DNA from: Stramenopiles sp. TOSAG23-3
Lineage: Eukaryota > Sar
DNA: 17,110 bases
Reading direction: 5' to 3'
Assembly (NCBI GenBank): GCA_900128585.1
Contig: LT642462.1
Span: forward strand, 1-17,110
A program made the position numbers and the translations under genes. The notes under the pieces are model-generated. The model worked only from the letters and a program-made list of their open reading frames with translations, ran no database searches and was not told the origin of the DNA. Below, piece after piece: positions 1 through 8,580 of the stretch. Numbering within the stretch: the stretch's first letter is position 1; every line of letters begins with the position of its first letter.

Positions 1-160
1 AATTAGACGTGTACATATTTCCTGACATGTGTTTAAAAAAGCATAAATTTTTATCTATACGCAGGTCTTTAAAAACAAAATAATGGCTGCTATTTAAGTA
101 CAGCGTACGCGTCTTTAAGTAAAAAGAATTTGACGCGTACATATTTCCTGCCATGTTTGC
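1..160. repeat. Imperfect direct repeat, two copies
   Basis: A segment at 1-33 recurs at 127-159, a period of 126 bases, with only a few mismatches. The shared core is acatatttcctg flanked by GACG(T/C)GT on the left and CATGT on the right. Between the copies, GCGTACGC at about 103-110 is a perfect short palindrome. This lies downstream of the minus-strand gene ending at 239. The repeat may continue beyond the left edge, so it could be the end of a larger dispersed or tandem element. No coding potential is seen. Confidence 0.6.
71..100 (+). repeat. Dispersed short element, copy 1 (diverged)
   Basis: This stretch shares AAAACAA and then TGGCTG(C/T)TATTTAAGTA with the copy at 10449-10480. The second block matches at 16 of 17 positions. 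It belongs to the same small family as the element at 8604-8621. All three copies have the same orientation on the plus strand and lie in spacers. Whether it is a mobile-element relic or a shared 3'-end signal cannot be told from one window. Confidence 0.45.
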
Positions 161-238
161 GTTCTAGGGGGTATATTATAAACGTACGTGCGAATAAGAA
201 TGATCCAGAGTACCGATCCATTTAGCAGAGACGTGTTC

Positions 239-784
239 TCATACTTCTATTGCGTCCTCGGTTTCTTCTTCCTCACTGCTCTCTTCTTCCTCACTGCTCT
301 CTTCTTCCTCGCTGCCCTCTTCTTCCTCGCTGCCCTCTTCTTCTTTGCTGCTTCCCCCTTCCACCTTCACGCGTTCGCCGCCCTTCTTGCCTCCTTTCCT
401 CCCCCGCTTTAATGGCTTCAATTCAGTATTACCAGTGTCGGCCTTACTTTTCAAAAATGCGTCCGTATCTAACCACTTCAAGTCCTTGCGCAAAGCACAA
501 AATTCACGAACACTTTCAACGTCTGTCCGCACCCACCACGAAGAAAAGTTGGCATAGCCAGGACGAATAATATTTTCTCTAACCGCCTCAGCTGCTTCAT
601 CTGCACCTGTCCCAGAGGGACGAATTGCCAGGTAAGTCGCTTTCCCCTTACTATTTGTTTTCAAAATTTTTAACCTAACCTTCAGTTTCTTTCGCCGCCG
701 CACAGGCGCCCTCCGGGCTTTCGCAACAACCCGTTTCCGAACCCCACGCTTCCCACCCCTCTTTGCTCCCCTCTTCGCGGGCAT
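239..784 (-). CDS. Small basic/acidic, probably chromatin-associated protein
   Basis: A 181-residue protein starting at MPAKRG. The open frame extends 22 codons upstream but has no earlier ATG. Residues 1-35 are almost pure Lys/Arg/Ala/Gly, like histone H1 or HMGA tails. Residues 36-112 form a compact core with two adjacent tryptophans (83-84) and the segment SVREFCALRKDLKWLD. Residues 123-140 are a second basic patch (GRKGGKKGG). Residues 145-178 are an acidic Ser/Glu tail built on a hexapeptide (SEEEEG, then SEEEES), encoded by an 18-bp tandem repeat. I do not recognise the core. Basic head plus long acidic tail is the composition of nuclear chromatin proteins or histone chaperones, so that role is inferred from composition only. 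The SEEEE serines fit casein kinase 2 sites. It is transcribed in tandem with, and downstream of, the CLPTM1 gene, about 700 bases away. Confidence 0.7.
   Translation of the reverse strand: MPAKRGAKRGGKRGVRKRVVAKARRAPVRRRKKLKVRLKILKTNSKGKATYLAIRPSGTGADEAAEAVRENIIRPGYANFSSWWVRTDVESVREFCALRKDLKWLDTDAFLKSKADTGNTELKPLKRGRKGGKKGGERVKVEGGSSKEEEGSEEEEGSEEEESSEEEESSEEEETEDAIEV
260..340 (-). repeat. 18-bp coding minisatellite (SEEEEx repeat)
   Basis: About four tandem 18-bp units encode Ser-Glu-Glu-Glu-Glu plus Gly or Ser in the acidic tail of the upstream-reading small basic/acidic protein. On the plus strand the unit reads TTCTTCCTC(A/G)CTG(C/T)(T/C)CTC. Such repeats usually vary in copy number between strains, so tail length may be polymorphic. 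Confidence 0.75.
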
Positions 785-1481
785 TCGAAAGCTAACAGAA
801 ACGAAATTTCTATATACGTTGTCTTTTCCCAAAACTGTATTTCTCAGCACACAATGCAGCAGTTATACGTTTGGGTGGACGTTCAACAATCTTAAAAATC
901 AAAATAGTAATTAATATTGAATCGTCTCAACTTCTGATTTAGACATAGAAAGTATTATTTACTGCATGCCATGAACAACCACCGTCGTGTTTTGTCATTC
1001 TTCTTTTTTATTTCTCTTGCTTCTTTTTTCTTCTTTTTTTCTATACTTCGGCCACCACACAGCCCACAGCCCACAGCCCACAGCAGCAGCAGCAGCAGCA
1101 GGTATAATAAAAGTACGTATAATAATACGCGTACCCCCCTCTATCTATCCCATCATCTTAGCCCCAAGTCCGCCAGCCAGAGGGAGGCCTCCTTGCTATT
1201 CGTATTTATATTATATATTAATATTATTACTCCCGCCGAACCATCGCATCGATCCACCTGCGCTTCCTTCTCTCTGCTGTGAGAGTGTGATGAATAAATA
1301 TTTAAATTATGAGGAAAGATAACAGACACAGATTTCAGGTTTGAGATTGGACGGACTTTTTATTAAAAAAATGTTAATAATTAATTATTATAAAAAATAT
1401 ACCAGTAACCAGTACAACCGGTAGTACACTATAAATTTAATCCGAAGTTTACTACTACGATTTATATATATTACCAAACCA
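785..1481. other. Spacer between CLPTM1 and the basic/acidic gene, with CAG and CCCACAG repeats
   Basis: This holds the 3' end of CLPTM1 and the promoter/leader of the basic/acidic gene, both minus strand. A minus-strand AATAAA (plus-strand TTTATT at 1359-1364) lies about 120 bases after the CLPTM1 stop and is a candidate poly(A) signal. A T/C-rich stretch (about 989-1041) is followed by about three copies of the heptamer CCCACAG (1063-1083) and then about seven CAG units (1081-1101). Two short plus-strand open frames here are low-complexity translations (Phe runs, Ser/Ala runs) and are not genes. Confidence 0.6.
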
Positions 1482-3296
1482 TCATTCAGTTTTCTTTTTT
1501 TTGGAAAGGTTTTCCTCGTCCGCCGCCGTCGTCGTCGTAATCATCTCTTTCTCCTCGTTGGCGTCTTTCCCCCTAGTTTTCTCGCTCGCTTTCTCTTGCT
1601 CGCCGGTCAGCCCGTATTCATTAGCCCTAGTCAAATCAACGGAGTAAATCCATTTCTGGTATAAAAAGATGAAAAATACAATGTCATCTCGTAAGCATGC
1701 AAGGCGGTGCAAGGTAGGCATTTTGATTATGAATGCAAACAAATCGTCGATAAACGTGCCCAAGGATTTGTACACCATTTTTCGCCAGGGCAAATGGGCG
1801 ACGGACTTAAGCTTGTAGTTGATGAAAAGCTGTGGGGTCATAAGAATGAACCCAAACGCGTATATAAAACCGACTGCAGTCGTCAGAATCCACGAGTAGA
1901 ACCCCTTGTGTTCGTTGTAGAGGAGCGAATAAATTGCGTATGCAATCAAAAGTGGGTACATGACGGGCATCAAGTACGCCATCGCAAGATCGTCGTATTC
2001 TTTTGTGTCGGATTCTACGTAGCTTTCGTGGTCCTTCACAGTTATCGACGGAAAGATGGCTCCTTCGGGGTAAAGCACATCGAATTTTAATATTTTTGAA
2101 ACTTTCCAAAATTGAATCAACAGGCCTATCGAGTTGCTTACCAATATCATTCGAGATGTGTCGTTGTCCAACAAGTACAACAAAATTATGCAGTGAAAAA
2201 TGGTGTTTGTAACTATAGACTTTGTCGAGAGCCCCTTGAGGGATTGTTTGTTTCGCCAAAACGAAATGTCATTCTTAAACGCCAAACAGTCAAATATGGT
2301 GTGAAGAAAAGTCACGATCCCGGTCACTGCTAGCAAGTAGGGGTTTGTTTCCTGCAGCATCCGTTTGATTTCGTCTTGCTGGCTAAGGCTCTGGGTCCCC
2401 CACCGCCGTTGCTTCTCCCAAGATCGCTCCATGTTCGCCTGCATTGACCACTTCATGAATCCTATGCCACTGTACGACGCTTTGAGCGAAACCTCTGGCA
2501 AACTTTTGTTCAAAGCTACAAAATTCGTGGATACCAACCAAAATTCGTTCGCGTATACTGGTGGGTAAAACTTGTTTGCGCTATGAAAGGCAAGCCCGAT
2601 GTCCTTAAATTGTTGGGGCATGGTACGCTGGTCGTGGTCGGGAATGTCCAGAACGAGGTGAAGGGTCAACTCGGGCTTCCAGTAACGCACTACGCTGAAT
2701 GATGCACTATCTCCTGCCTGGTCCCCTTCTGCCAAATCACGTTTGCCGGCAGGGATTTTCTTCTCCAAATCCAAATCTACTTTCTCGTCGCCGTCAAGGT
2801 CGTCCTCTTTCGAAGAAACCCCCGTCAACAGATTCCGCGTCTTGGGCCGCTCTTTCTCCAAAACAAACTCTGTCAGCTCGTGGCGACGGTACAACGTCAG
2901 CTCGTCGTACGTTGGGTTGCTGGGGTCGGGGTGTTGTCCCTCCGCAGAAAAAAATGAATGTGAAAAAATGGATACGTTGCTCTGAAAATCTGGAAAGTCG
3001 GCAAAAGACACGTTTATCGTTTTTTCTTTCAGGTTCAATTCGTCCCAGTCATATTTCAGTCCACGCTCGTACCAAACTAGAGCCTTCTTATTATAAAAGT
3101 CTTTGAAATCGAACTCTTTCGATAAATAAATACGCATCTCAAAAGGCCGACTAGGTTCCCATACATTGTTGCCTCCAGGCAAGGCTGCAACGGTTTCCAA
3201 AAGCAATATTTGGAAACAAACAATGAGCAATACGAACGCCAAAGATACACCTGTGAATGAAAAAATGGAAAAAGAAGCGTGCCTGGAAAAAGGCAT
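1482..3296 (-). CDS. CLPTM1: CLPTM1 family ER multi-pass membrane protein
   Basis: A 604-residue member of the CLPTM1/CLPTM1L family. Human CLPTM1 is 669 residues and retains GABA-A receptor subunits in the ER; CLPTM1L is an ER scramblase for glucosaminyl-phosphatidylinositol in GPI-anchor synthesis. Residues 12-38 are a hydrophobic signal sequence or anchor. A luminal domain follows (about 40-310) with sequons at N95, N107 and N263 and a family motif at 217-262 (DIPDHDQRTMP, FYPPVYANEFW). Membrane segments lie near 318-340, 357-378, 383-396, 438-460 and 466-487. The diagnostic block PQLFINYKLKSVAHLPW (488-504) and DDLFAFIIKMPTLHRLACLRDD (517-538) is intact. The C-terminus is KKTE, a canonical KKxx COPI retrieval signal, which fits ER residence. 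A family-variable acidic insert (160-197) sits in the luminal domain. It is divergent from the Atg22-like gene across a 1 kb spacer. Which family function applies here is not decidable from sequence. Confidence 0.95.
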   Translation of the reverse strand: MPFSRHASFSIFSFTGVSLAFVLLIVCFQILLLETVAALPGGNNVWEPSRPFEMRIYLSKEFDFKDFYNKKALVWYERGLKYDWDELNLKEKTINVSFADFPDFQSNVSIFSHSFFSAEGQHPDPSNPTYDELTLYRRHELTEFVLEKERPKTRNLLTGVSSKEDDLDGDEKVDLDLEKKIPAGKRDLAEGDQAGDSASFSVVRYWKPELTLHLVLDIPDHDQRTMPQQFKDIGLAFHSANKFYPPVYANEFWLVSTNFVALNKSLPEVSLKASYSGIGFMKWSMQANMERSWEKQRRWGTQSLSQQDEIKRMLQETNPYLLAVTGIVTFLHTIFDCLAFKNDISFWRNKQSLKGLSTKSIVTNTIFHCIILLYLLDNDTSRMILVSNSIGLLIQFWKVSKILKFDVLYPEGAIFPSITVKDHESYVESDTKEYDDLAMAYLMPVMYPLLIAYAIYSLLYNEHKGFYSWILTTAVGFIYAFGFILMTPQLFINYKLKSVAHLPWRKMVYKSLGTFIDDLFAFIIKMPTLHRLACLRDDIVFFIFLYQKWIYSVDLTRANEYGLTGEQEKASEKTRGKDANEEKEMITTTTAADEENLSKKKKTE

Positions 3297-4317
3297 CGTC
3301 TTTCGTGGGTGGGTGAGCAGAGCAAAAATCGTTTCCGAGCGAACTCTTTGCAGTCGGAGTCGCAGTACAAAGAATTCTCTTTTTTTTTTGTTAATTCTTT
3401 CTTCAAACTATCAATGTAGTACTTCTTTCTCCTTTGCCCAATATTCGCTTAATCAATGGAAAGAAGGAAAGAATCCCATAAAAGAAATAAACATGTAAGA
3501 GTTAGTAACTCCAAACAGCTTGAATTGAGAATTGAGACTTGTTGTTTTTTTGCAATAATAATAATATAAAAAAAAGAAGAAGATGGATGGAGATGATGGA
3601 GATGGTAGGTGTGTGGTGGTGTGGTGGGGTGGTTGGTTGAAAAAGAGGTATTATTTACTATTCTACCTAGAAGATGAAGAAGAGAGAGGATGAGACTATG
3701 CACATCTGAAAGTTTAACTATGAACAGGACAGGACAGGACTACTTGTTGTATGTAGTCTAAGAAGTAAATGATGAATTATATTTGAATGTGTTTGGTTGT
3801 CCTTACTATTTAGAGTCTAATTTGTATTTTCAAAAGAAACTATATATTATATTTGTATACTAAATATTATAAATTTCCTATTAATATTATAGTATTCTAT
3901 TTTGATTTTTGATTTTGTTGGTAGAAGACGACTTTTAAACACACCACACAACAACTGCTGCAACAACAAACAGAGAGGTGAGTTCTTCAGAAGAAGAAGA
4001 AATTATAATATTTATTGGAAAGAATATATATATGGATGGTGTTTTTCTAAAAAAAGTAGAGACTAAAAGAGAACTAACTATGTAAAGTCTATGCATGCAT
4101 TAACAAAGAATTGAGTTTTGAAATGTAATAGAATTATATACCCCTGAAAAAAATATTCAAGTACATGGTCCTGTTTTAAACCATTTAATATTCCCGGTTT
4201 TTTTAAAACTGAAGCTGCCGTTGATTATGTTTATCACGTGTAAGTAGTGAAAATAGAGGTGGAGAACGAACGACTCTAACGTGTTCGCTGGGGCACACCA
4301 ATTTGGAAACTGGGGGT
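3297..4317. promoter_or_regulatory. Divergent promoter region between CLPTM1 and the Atg22-like gene
   Basis: A 1.0 kb AT-rich spacer driving genes outward on both strands. Near CLPTM1, 3606-3640 is GT/GGTGG-rich on the plus strand, so it reads CACCACA/CCAACC in the CLPTM1 sense. Near the Atg22-like gene, 3939-3972 is ACACCACACAACAAC-rich in that gene's sense. A pentamer GGACA repeats three times at 3725-3740. At 3974-3982 the sequence AGAG|GTGAGT matches a consensus 5' splice donor, so a 5'-leader intron before the ATG at 4318 is possible; ATAG at about 4253-4256 is one acceptor candidate. Open frames here (minus 3703-3449, plus 3166-3498) lack an ATG start or overlap coding sequence and are not credible genes. 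Confidence 0.5.
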
Positions 4318-7300
4318 ATGAGTCAAATAGTCCCAGTCGTCAATAAAGGCAGGGGGGGTAATCACGGCGTGGAGTCAGTTGGGGGTAAGGGAAAAGCGAA
4401 GTTGACAAAGTACATTCAGTCTCCATCAAAAAAATCAAACCAGGAAGAACATCCCGAAACTTCGGACGATGCGCTGTCTGACTACTCGTTTGATTCCCAA
4501 GGCTCTTTGGCCATGGAATTGCTTGAACTGAACGATGACGATCCCGAGGAAGAACCAGAGCCGCCGCCAGAGCTGACCGAGCTGGAGAAGATAGTTGGGT
4601 TTGAGGATTCGTCGCGGGGAGACCTTATTTTTGATGGAACTTTCTATGGCCCAAACCAAATGGACGATCCATATTTCGACCACGAAGAAATAGAGCTACT
4701 TGGAAACGATTTGGTAGAGATTGATTTGCCAAGTGAGCCAAAAGTATCCCAGCTTGTAAGTGAAATTTATACACATTCGCGGCAAGGGCATGAAGATATA
4801 GCACTAGCTAAAGTTAAACAAGAAAAGGAGTTGTTAAGATTGCGCGCGAGAAAGTATGAAGTTTACGGGTGGTTTTCATACAATGCTGGGTGGGGAGTTG
4901 TGCAAGTGGTGGCAATCGCTTTTTTTTTGCCTATGCTCCTCAGGACTCTAGCGGTCCAATACGCGTGTCCGTACGTAGGGCTCCCGGCAGCAGGGACAAT
5001 AATTCGTTGTCCATACTACAAAATGCCAAGTAATTATACCGGAGGGAGATATCCTACGTTTACCCAGTTGCAGCGTAGTGTGCCGGGCGATGCGTACGAA
5101 AAACTCAGGGGATTTTTGTTGTACGATCTAGATGTGTTTTACACGTCGAGGGGCCTTAACGTAACTTCGTTTTCTGGCCCGGCGGGATCTGTGTATACCG
5201 TATCGAATTTTTCAACGCTCCCTACATTCGTCTTGACGCAGCAGTATCGTCGGTTGAAATGGTTAGAATACGGAAACGTAGAACGGGGCAACACTACTGC
5301 CAATAATTTGACTAATTCTACATGGACAACGCAGCAATGTATCATCGAGAGAAAAGTTATTTTGGGGGGCGAAGTGGAGAGCCTTTTCAATGCGACAAAT
5401 GAGACAGTTACCTTCAAAAATGCAACAAATTCAAGCGTAGTGTGTTTACAACAGAATGGCAGTTTTGAGGGAAATGTCTCGAATAGCTCAAATAGTTCGA
5501 ATATTTCTACACTTTGTCGCACTGCTACGGAAGAAATTCATATATGCACATCATGCATCAAACCAAAAATAATTTGGGAAAACATCCTATGGACAGAAGA
5601 TTTTATCAATTTTTCATCGCCGATGGAATATGCCGAATACCCAACAAATGTATCAGTGTATGATTCCGTGGGGGGGCTCGTGGAAAGAATGCCGACGTAC
5701 ACCAACCTGCAAAACCGTAGTTATAGAGGGGGGATTGAACTTGTAGATGGCTACGAATATGTAGAAGCAGATGGGCACTTGAATACCAGTACAACGTGCA
5801 TGCTGACGTTCAATGACTGGGGTGCGCTGAGGGATGAGCATGAAATTGTGTACTTGCCCTCAATGCAGTGGATTCATAACCCAAGACTTAATTATTCGTG
5901 CGAACCAACAGCAAAAAAAGGAAACGCATCCTATGCTTTGACAGTGCCGATGAATACTACCATGAATTCAACTGTGTATGACATAGATAAACACTCACAA
6001 ATGGAAATCGAGTTCATGGTTTACAACAACTCTCATCCTTGTGATAATGAGTTCGAATGCACACCTAGCGCAATATGGGGGCTGTCCAACGCGACAAACC
6101 GGAGCGACGCGTCACCGCTGGAGGCTTGGAGTCTTAACGTGTCCTACCCCTACGCCTTAAATTTAACAGATGTGACGGTGGAGTTCTTGGTTAATTCTTC
6201 AAATAAGCATCTGATAAGAAACGAGAACGTGAATGTAAGGCAAGAAGAATTCGGTATGTTTTACCTCACAGTGAAACCAGAGAAGTGGCGATTTGGATCG
6301 TCCACCATCACTGTTGAAATAAAAGGGGCCGAGCCGTTCAACTGCAGCAATTTAAACAGTACAAACAGTAGCTTATGCAATACCACAGGCTTTCACCAAA
6401 ATAAAACGAGCGCCTCGACGTTGTCCAATACTCTGGAAAGCGAAAGAAATGGATCATCCCTGAGGAACCTGACTTTCAATTTAACTCACTTTCGTTTAGA
6501 AACTGCGGGGCTCCGGTTTTCATTTACCGTTAGGGTCAATGAAACCGTGTGTGGACATTTCGTAGATTTTTGGGTGTGGAGAATTCGGGCGGTTGACTAT
6601 CCTCAACACGTGTTTTTCGTGTCGTTTCTGGCCCAATTGGTGGTTGGGCTTCTTTTTGGTGCCGCTGGGGATTACTGCTGTTTGCGAAGGCTGGGGTTAT
6701 TTGCGTTTTCAGGTTTTGGTTCGTTTTGTTTGCTGACGTTTTACTTTTGGACACGCCCGCAAGACTACTTGTATGCTGGAATTGCCACCGTGGTCTTGGT
6801 GGCCAGTTTTGGCACTGCTGCAGTGTATCACAACGCGTACTTAACCCGGCTTGTTCAAGCCGACCTTCCGCTGAACAAACTGCTCGAAACGATGAACTAT
6901 TTAAGCGACTTGATCCCATTCAACCAGCAGTATGATGAAATGGTCGATCGGGTGTCGAGTCAGGCGTTTAGGTTAGTGTACGGATTTGGGGCTTTCGGGC
7001 TTTTCGCCTCTTACATGTACATCGCGTGGTCGCAATACGTGTCTGGGGTATGGGACATGTCCATCTCCTTATTTGATTTTCTCCTAAACCGGTTGAAGTA
7101 CACCCAGCTATGCTTAGTCGAACCATCAGTAAATGACATGTCAATGATACTTGCGTTCTGTGGGTGCTGGATGGGATTTTTTGTGCTTGTGAACTCGTCG
7201 CTCTCGTGGACCCGGTGGGGAGTGCGCTGTAATAAGATGCCAATATGGGCAAACATTTTGCCTCCAGTTTCATGGATGGCCTTCTCCATCTTCAAGCAGG

Positions 7301-8580
7301 GACAAATGTACTACCGTGAAGACGAATGGAAACTTTTGAAACAGTCCTGGAAAGTGTTGTTGTTGATCTTCATGGCATTTTTTTGCACAAATGCATTAAC
7401 ATTTACAACCACTGTCCTCGTAAATTCCGAGTTTCATGTAAACGATCAGTTGCCGGAGGATAGCGTTCTGAAGATATCGCACTTTTTTCGCATGATTTTG
7501 TTGACCTGGGTGCTCACGATTTCTTCTTGGTTGGGCCTGCGGTGCTTCAAAAAGCTCCAGGTAACATTTGAAATGCTTCATATCGATGCATTCATGTTTG
7601 CAACGGCGCTCTTCCAGTTCTTCATGCTGTACGCCTTGTTTGCTAATTTTGCAGAGCTACCATTTGGTTTAAAATTCGTGGAAGAGGCATATGCTTTGAC
7701 GTTCTTTCACGGCCTTTGGAACGGTCCGTTGTATGCATATGGGCGTAGTGCCTTTATGAAAGTCGTTCCTGCTGGGTTTGACGCCCAGTTTTTTACATTG
7801 TACCAAAGTGCAACTGGTGTAAATGGCAACAGCTGGTTGGGTGCGAAGATGGTAGATAATGAATTCCAAGCCACAGGCACCGTTCGTCTCATGTATTTGT
7901 TTTTGTTCTTGTTCGTGATGTGCATTAATTGCACCTTCTGCTGTGCGTGCCTCAGCGTGGAGCACGGGAAACGAGCGGCTCGAGCACTAACCCGTGTGGT
8001 GAGGCAAAGAAAATTCGCTAAATCATGGAAACACTTGCGCCAACAGGTTAAGAATCGGCATGAAAATGCTGCAGTGTCTGTCTGGCAGCTGCCAGACTTG
8101 ATTCACTGTATGCACCGCCAGGTAAATTTTGTCGATGCAATTGATAAGTTTGCCTTGCTCCATCCAAAATGCTCTCGTCGCAACGTTGTCAAGAAAGCAA
8201 AGAAAATATGTAGACGAGAGATTCAAGACCCGACCCCGTTTTTCATGTTTCAAAAAAATAAACGTCCCCGTGTTGAACCAAAGTTCCCCTTTATGTCCCA
8301 TATTGAAATCAACCAAAAGCTATATAAAATGTGGGAAAAGACGGATGAAGAGGAAAGGGCAGTGTTTGCGCAGAAAGCCGAGGCCGAAGCTGGAAACGAT
8401 CGACTTCGATACTATGTAAAGCGAAAAGTTTTGTGGCAAGCGCGGTACTCCTTTGAGCTAAAGAAGCTGCCCGAATTCGCCCCTCATGCGATCCAAATCC
8501 AACGCATTGCCCGTGGCTTTTTGTGTCGCAAAAATGTTAAACCAATCCCATCGGTTGCATTAGAAATAGTCAGCGCGTAA
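4318..8580 (+). CDS. Giant Atg22-like MFS membrane protein with glycosylated loop, HMG box and IQ motif
   Basis: A 1,420-residue protein. The open frame extends slightly upstream, but the first ATG is at 4318. Residues 1-180 are acidic and cytosolic. Helix 1 (EVYGWFSYNAGWGVVQVVAIAFFLP, 181-205) matches the start of Atg22/UMF1 transporters. A luminal loop of about 550 residues follows (212-762) with about 38 N-x-S/T sequons and 14 cysteines. Helices 2 to 12 then run from 763 to 1212. The Atg22 hallmark is at 1128-1180 (FFHGLWNGPLYAYGRSAF, FFTLYQ, SWLGAKMV). Yeast Atg22 is a 528-residue vacuolar exporter of amino acids released by autophagy. The tail after 1212 is basic, then an HMG box (about 1303-1369: PFFMF, FPFM, INQKLYKMW, DEEERAVF, YY) and a textbook IQ motif (IQRIARGFLCR, 1394-1404). 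Transport function and vacuolar site are inferred from the family. No break, frameshift or stop separates the parts. Confidence 0.85.
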   Translation: MSQIVPVVNKGRGGNHGVESVGGKGKAKLTKYIQSPSKKSNQEEHPETSDDALSDYSFDSQGSLAMELLELNDDDPEEEPEPPPELTELEKIVGFEDSSRGDLIFDGTFYGPNQMDDPYFDHEEIELLGNDLVEIDLPSEPKVSQLVSEIYTHSRQGHEDIALAKVKQEKELLRLRARKYEVYGWFSYNAGWGVVQVVAIAFFLPMLLRTLAVQYACPYVGLPAAGTIIRCPYYKMPSNYTGGRYPTFTQLQRSVPGDAYEKLRGFLLYDLDVFYTSRGLNVTSFSGPAGSVYTVSNFSTLPTFVLTQQYRRLKWLEYGNVERGNTTANNLTNSTWTTQQCIIERKVILGGEVESLFNATNETVTFKNATNSSVVCLQQNGSFEGNVSNSSNSSNISTLCRTATEEIHICTSCIKPKIIWENILWTEDFINFSSPMEYAEYPTNVSVYDSVGGLVERMPTYTNLQNRSYRGGIELVDGYEYVEADGHLNTSTTCMLTFNDWGALRDEHEIVYLPSMQWIHNPRLNYSCEPTAKKGNASYALTVPMNTTMNSTVYDIDKHSQMEIEFMVYNNSHPCDNEFECTPSAIWGLSNATNRSDASPLEAWSLNVSYPYALNLTDVTVEFLVNSSNKHLIRNENVNVRQEEFGMFYLTVKPEKWRFGSSTITVEIKGAEPFNCSNLNSTNSSLCNTTGFHQNKTSASTLSNTLESERNGSSLRNLTFNLTHFRLETAGLRFSFTVRVNETVCGHFVDFWVWRIRAVDYPQHVFFVSFLAQLVVGLLFGAAGDYCCLRRLGLFAFSGFGSFCLLTFYFWTRPQDYLYAGIATVVLVASFGTAAVYHNAYLTRLVQADLPLNKLLETMNYLSDLIPFNQQYDEMVDRVSSQAFRLVYGFGAFGLFASYMYIAWSQYVSGVWDMSISLFDFLLNRLKYTQLCLVEPSVNDMSMILAFCGCWMGFFVLVNSSLSWTRWGVRCNKMPIWANILPPVSWMAFSIFKQGQMYYREDEWKLLKQSWKVLLLIFMAFFCTNALTFTTTVLVNSEFHVNDQLPEDSVLKISHFFRMILLTWVLTISSWLGLRCFKKLQVTFEMLHIDAFMFATALFQFFMLYALFANFAELPFGLKFVEEAYALTFFHGLWNGPLYAYGRSAFMKVVPAGFDAQFFTLYQSATGVNGNSWLGAKMVDNEFQATGTVRLMYLFLFLFVMCINCTFCCACLSVEHGKRAARALTRVVRQRKFAKSWKHLRQQVKNRHENAAVSVWQLPDLIHCMHRQVNFVDAIDKFALLHPKCSRRNVVKKAKKICRREIQDPTPFFMFQKNKRPRVEPKFPFMSHIEINQKLYKMWEKTDEEERAVFAQKAEAEAGNDRLRYYVKRKVLWQARYSFELKKLPEFAPHAIQIQRIARGFLCRKNVKPIPSVALEIVSA

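Noticed and set aside
785-850. Extension of the basic/acidic protein to 850
   Set aside because: The upstream codon is GTG with no ATG before 784. The extension is unlike the basic head.
971-1322. Two plus-strand ORFs rich in Phe, Ser and Ala
   Set aside because: Translations of T-rich, CCCACAG and CAG repeats; no domain.
4303-4317. Start of the Atg22-like protein at 4303
   Set aside because: The codon at 4303 is TTG. The first ATG is 4318, giving 1,420 residues.
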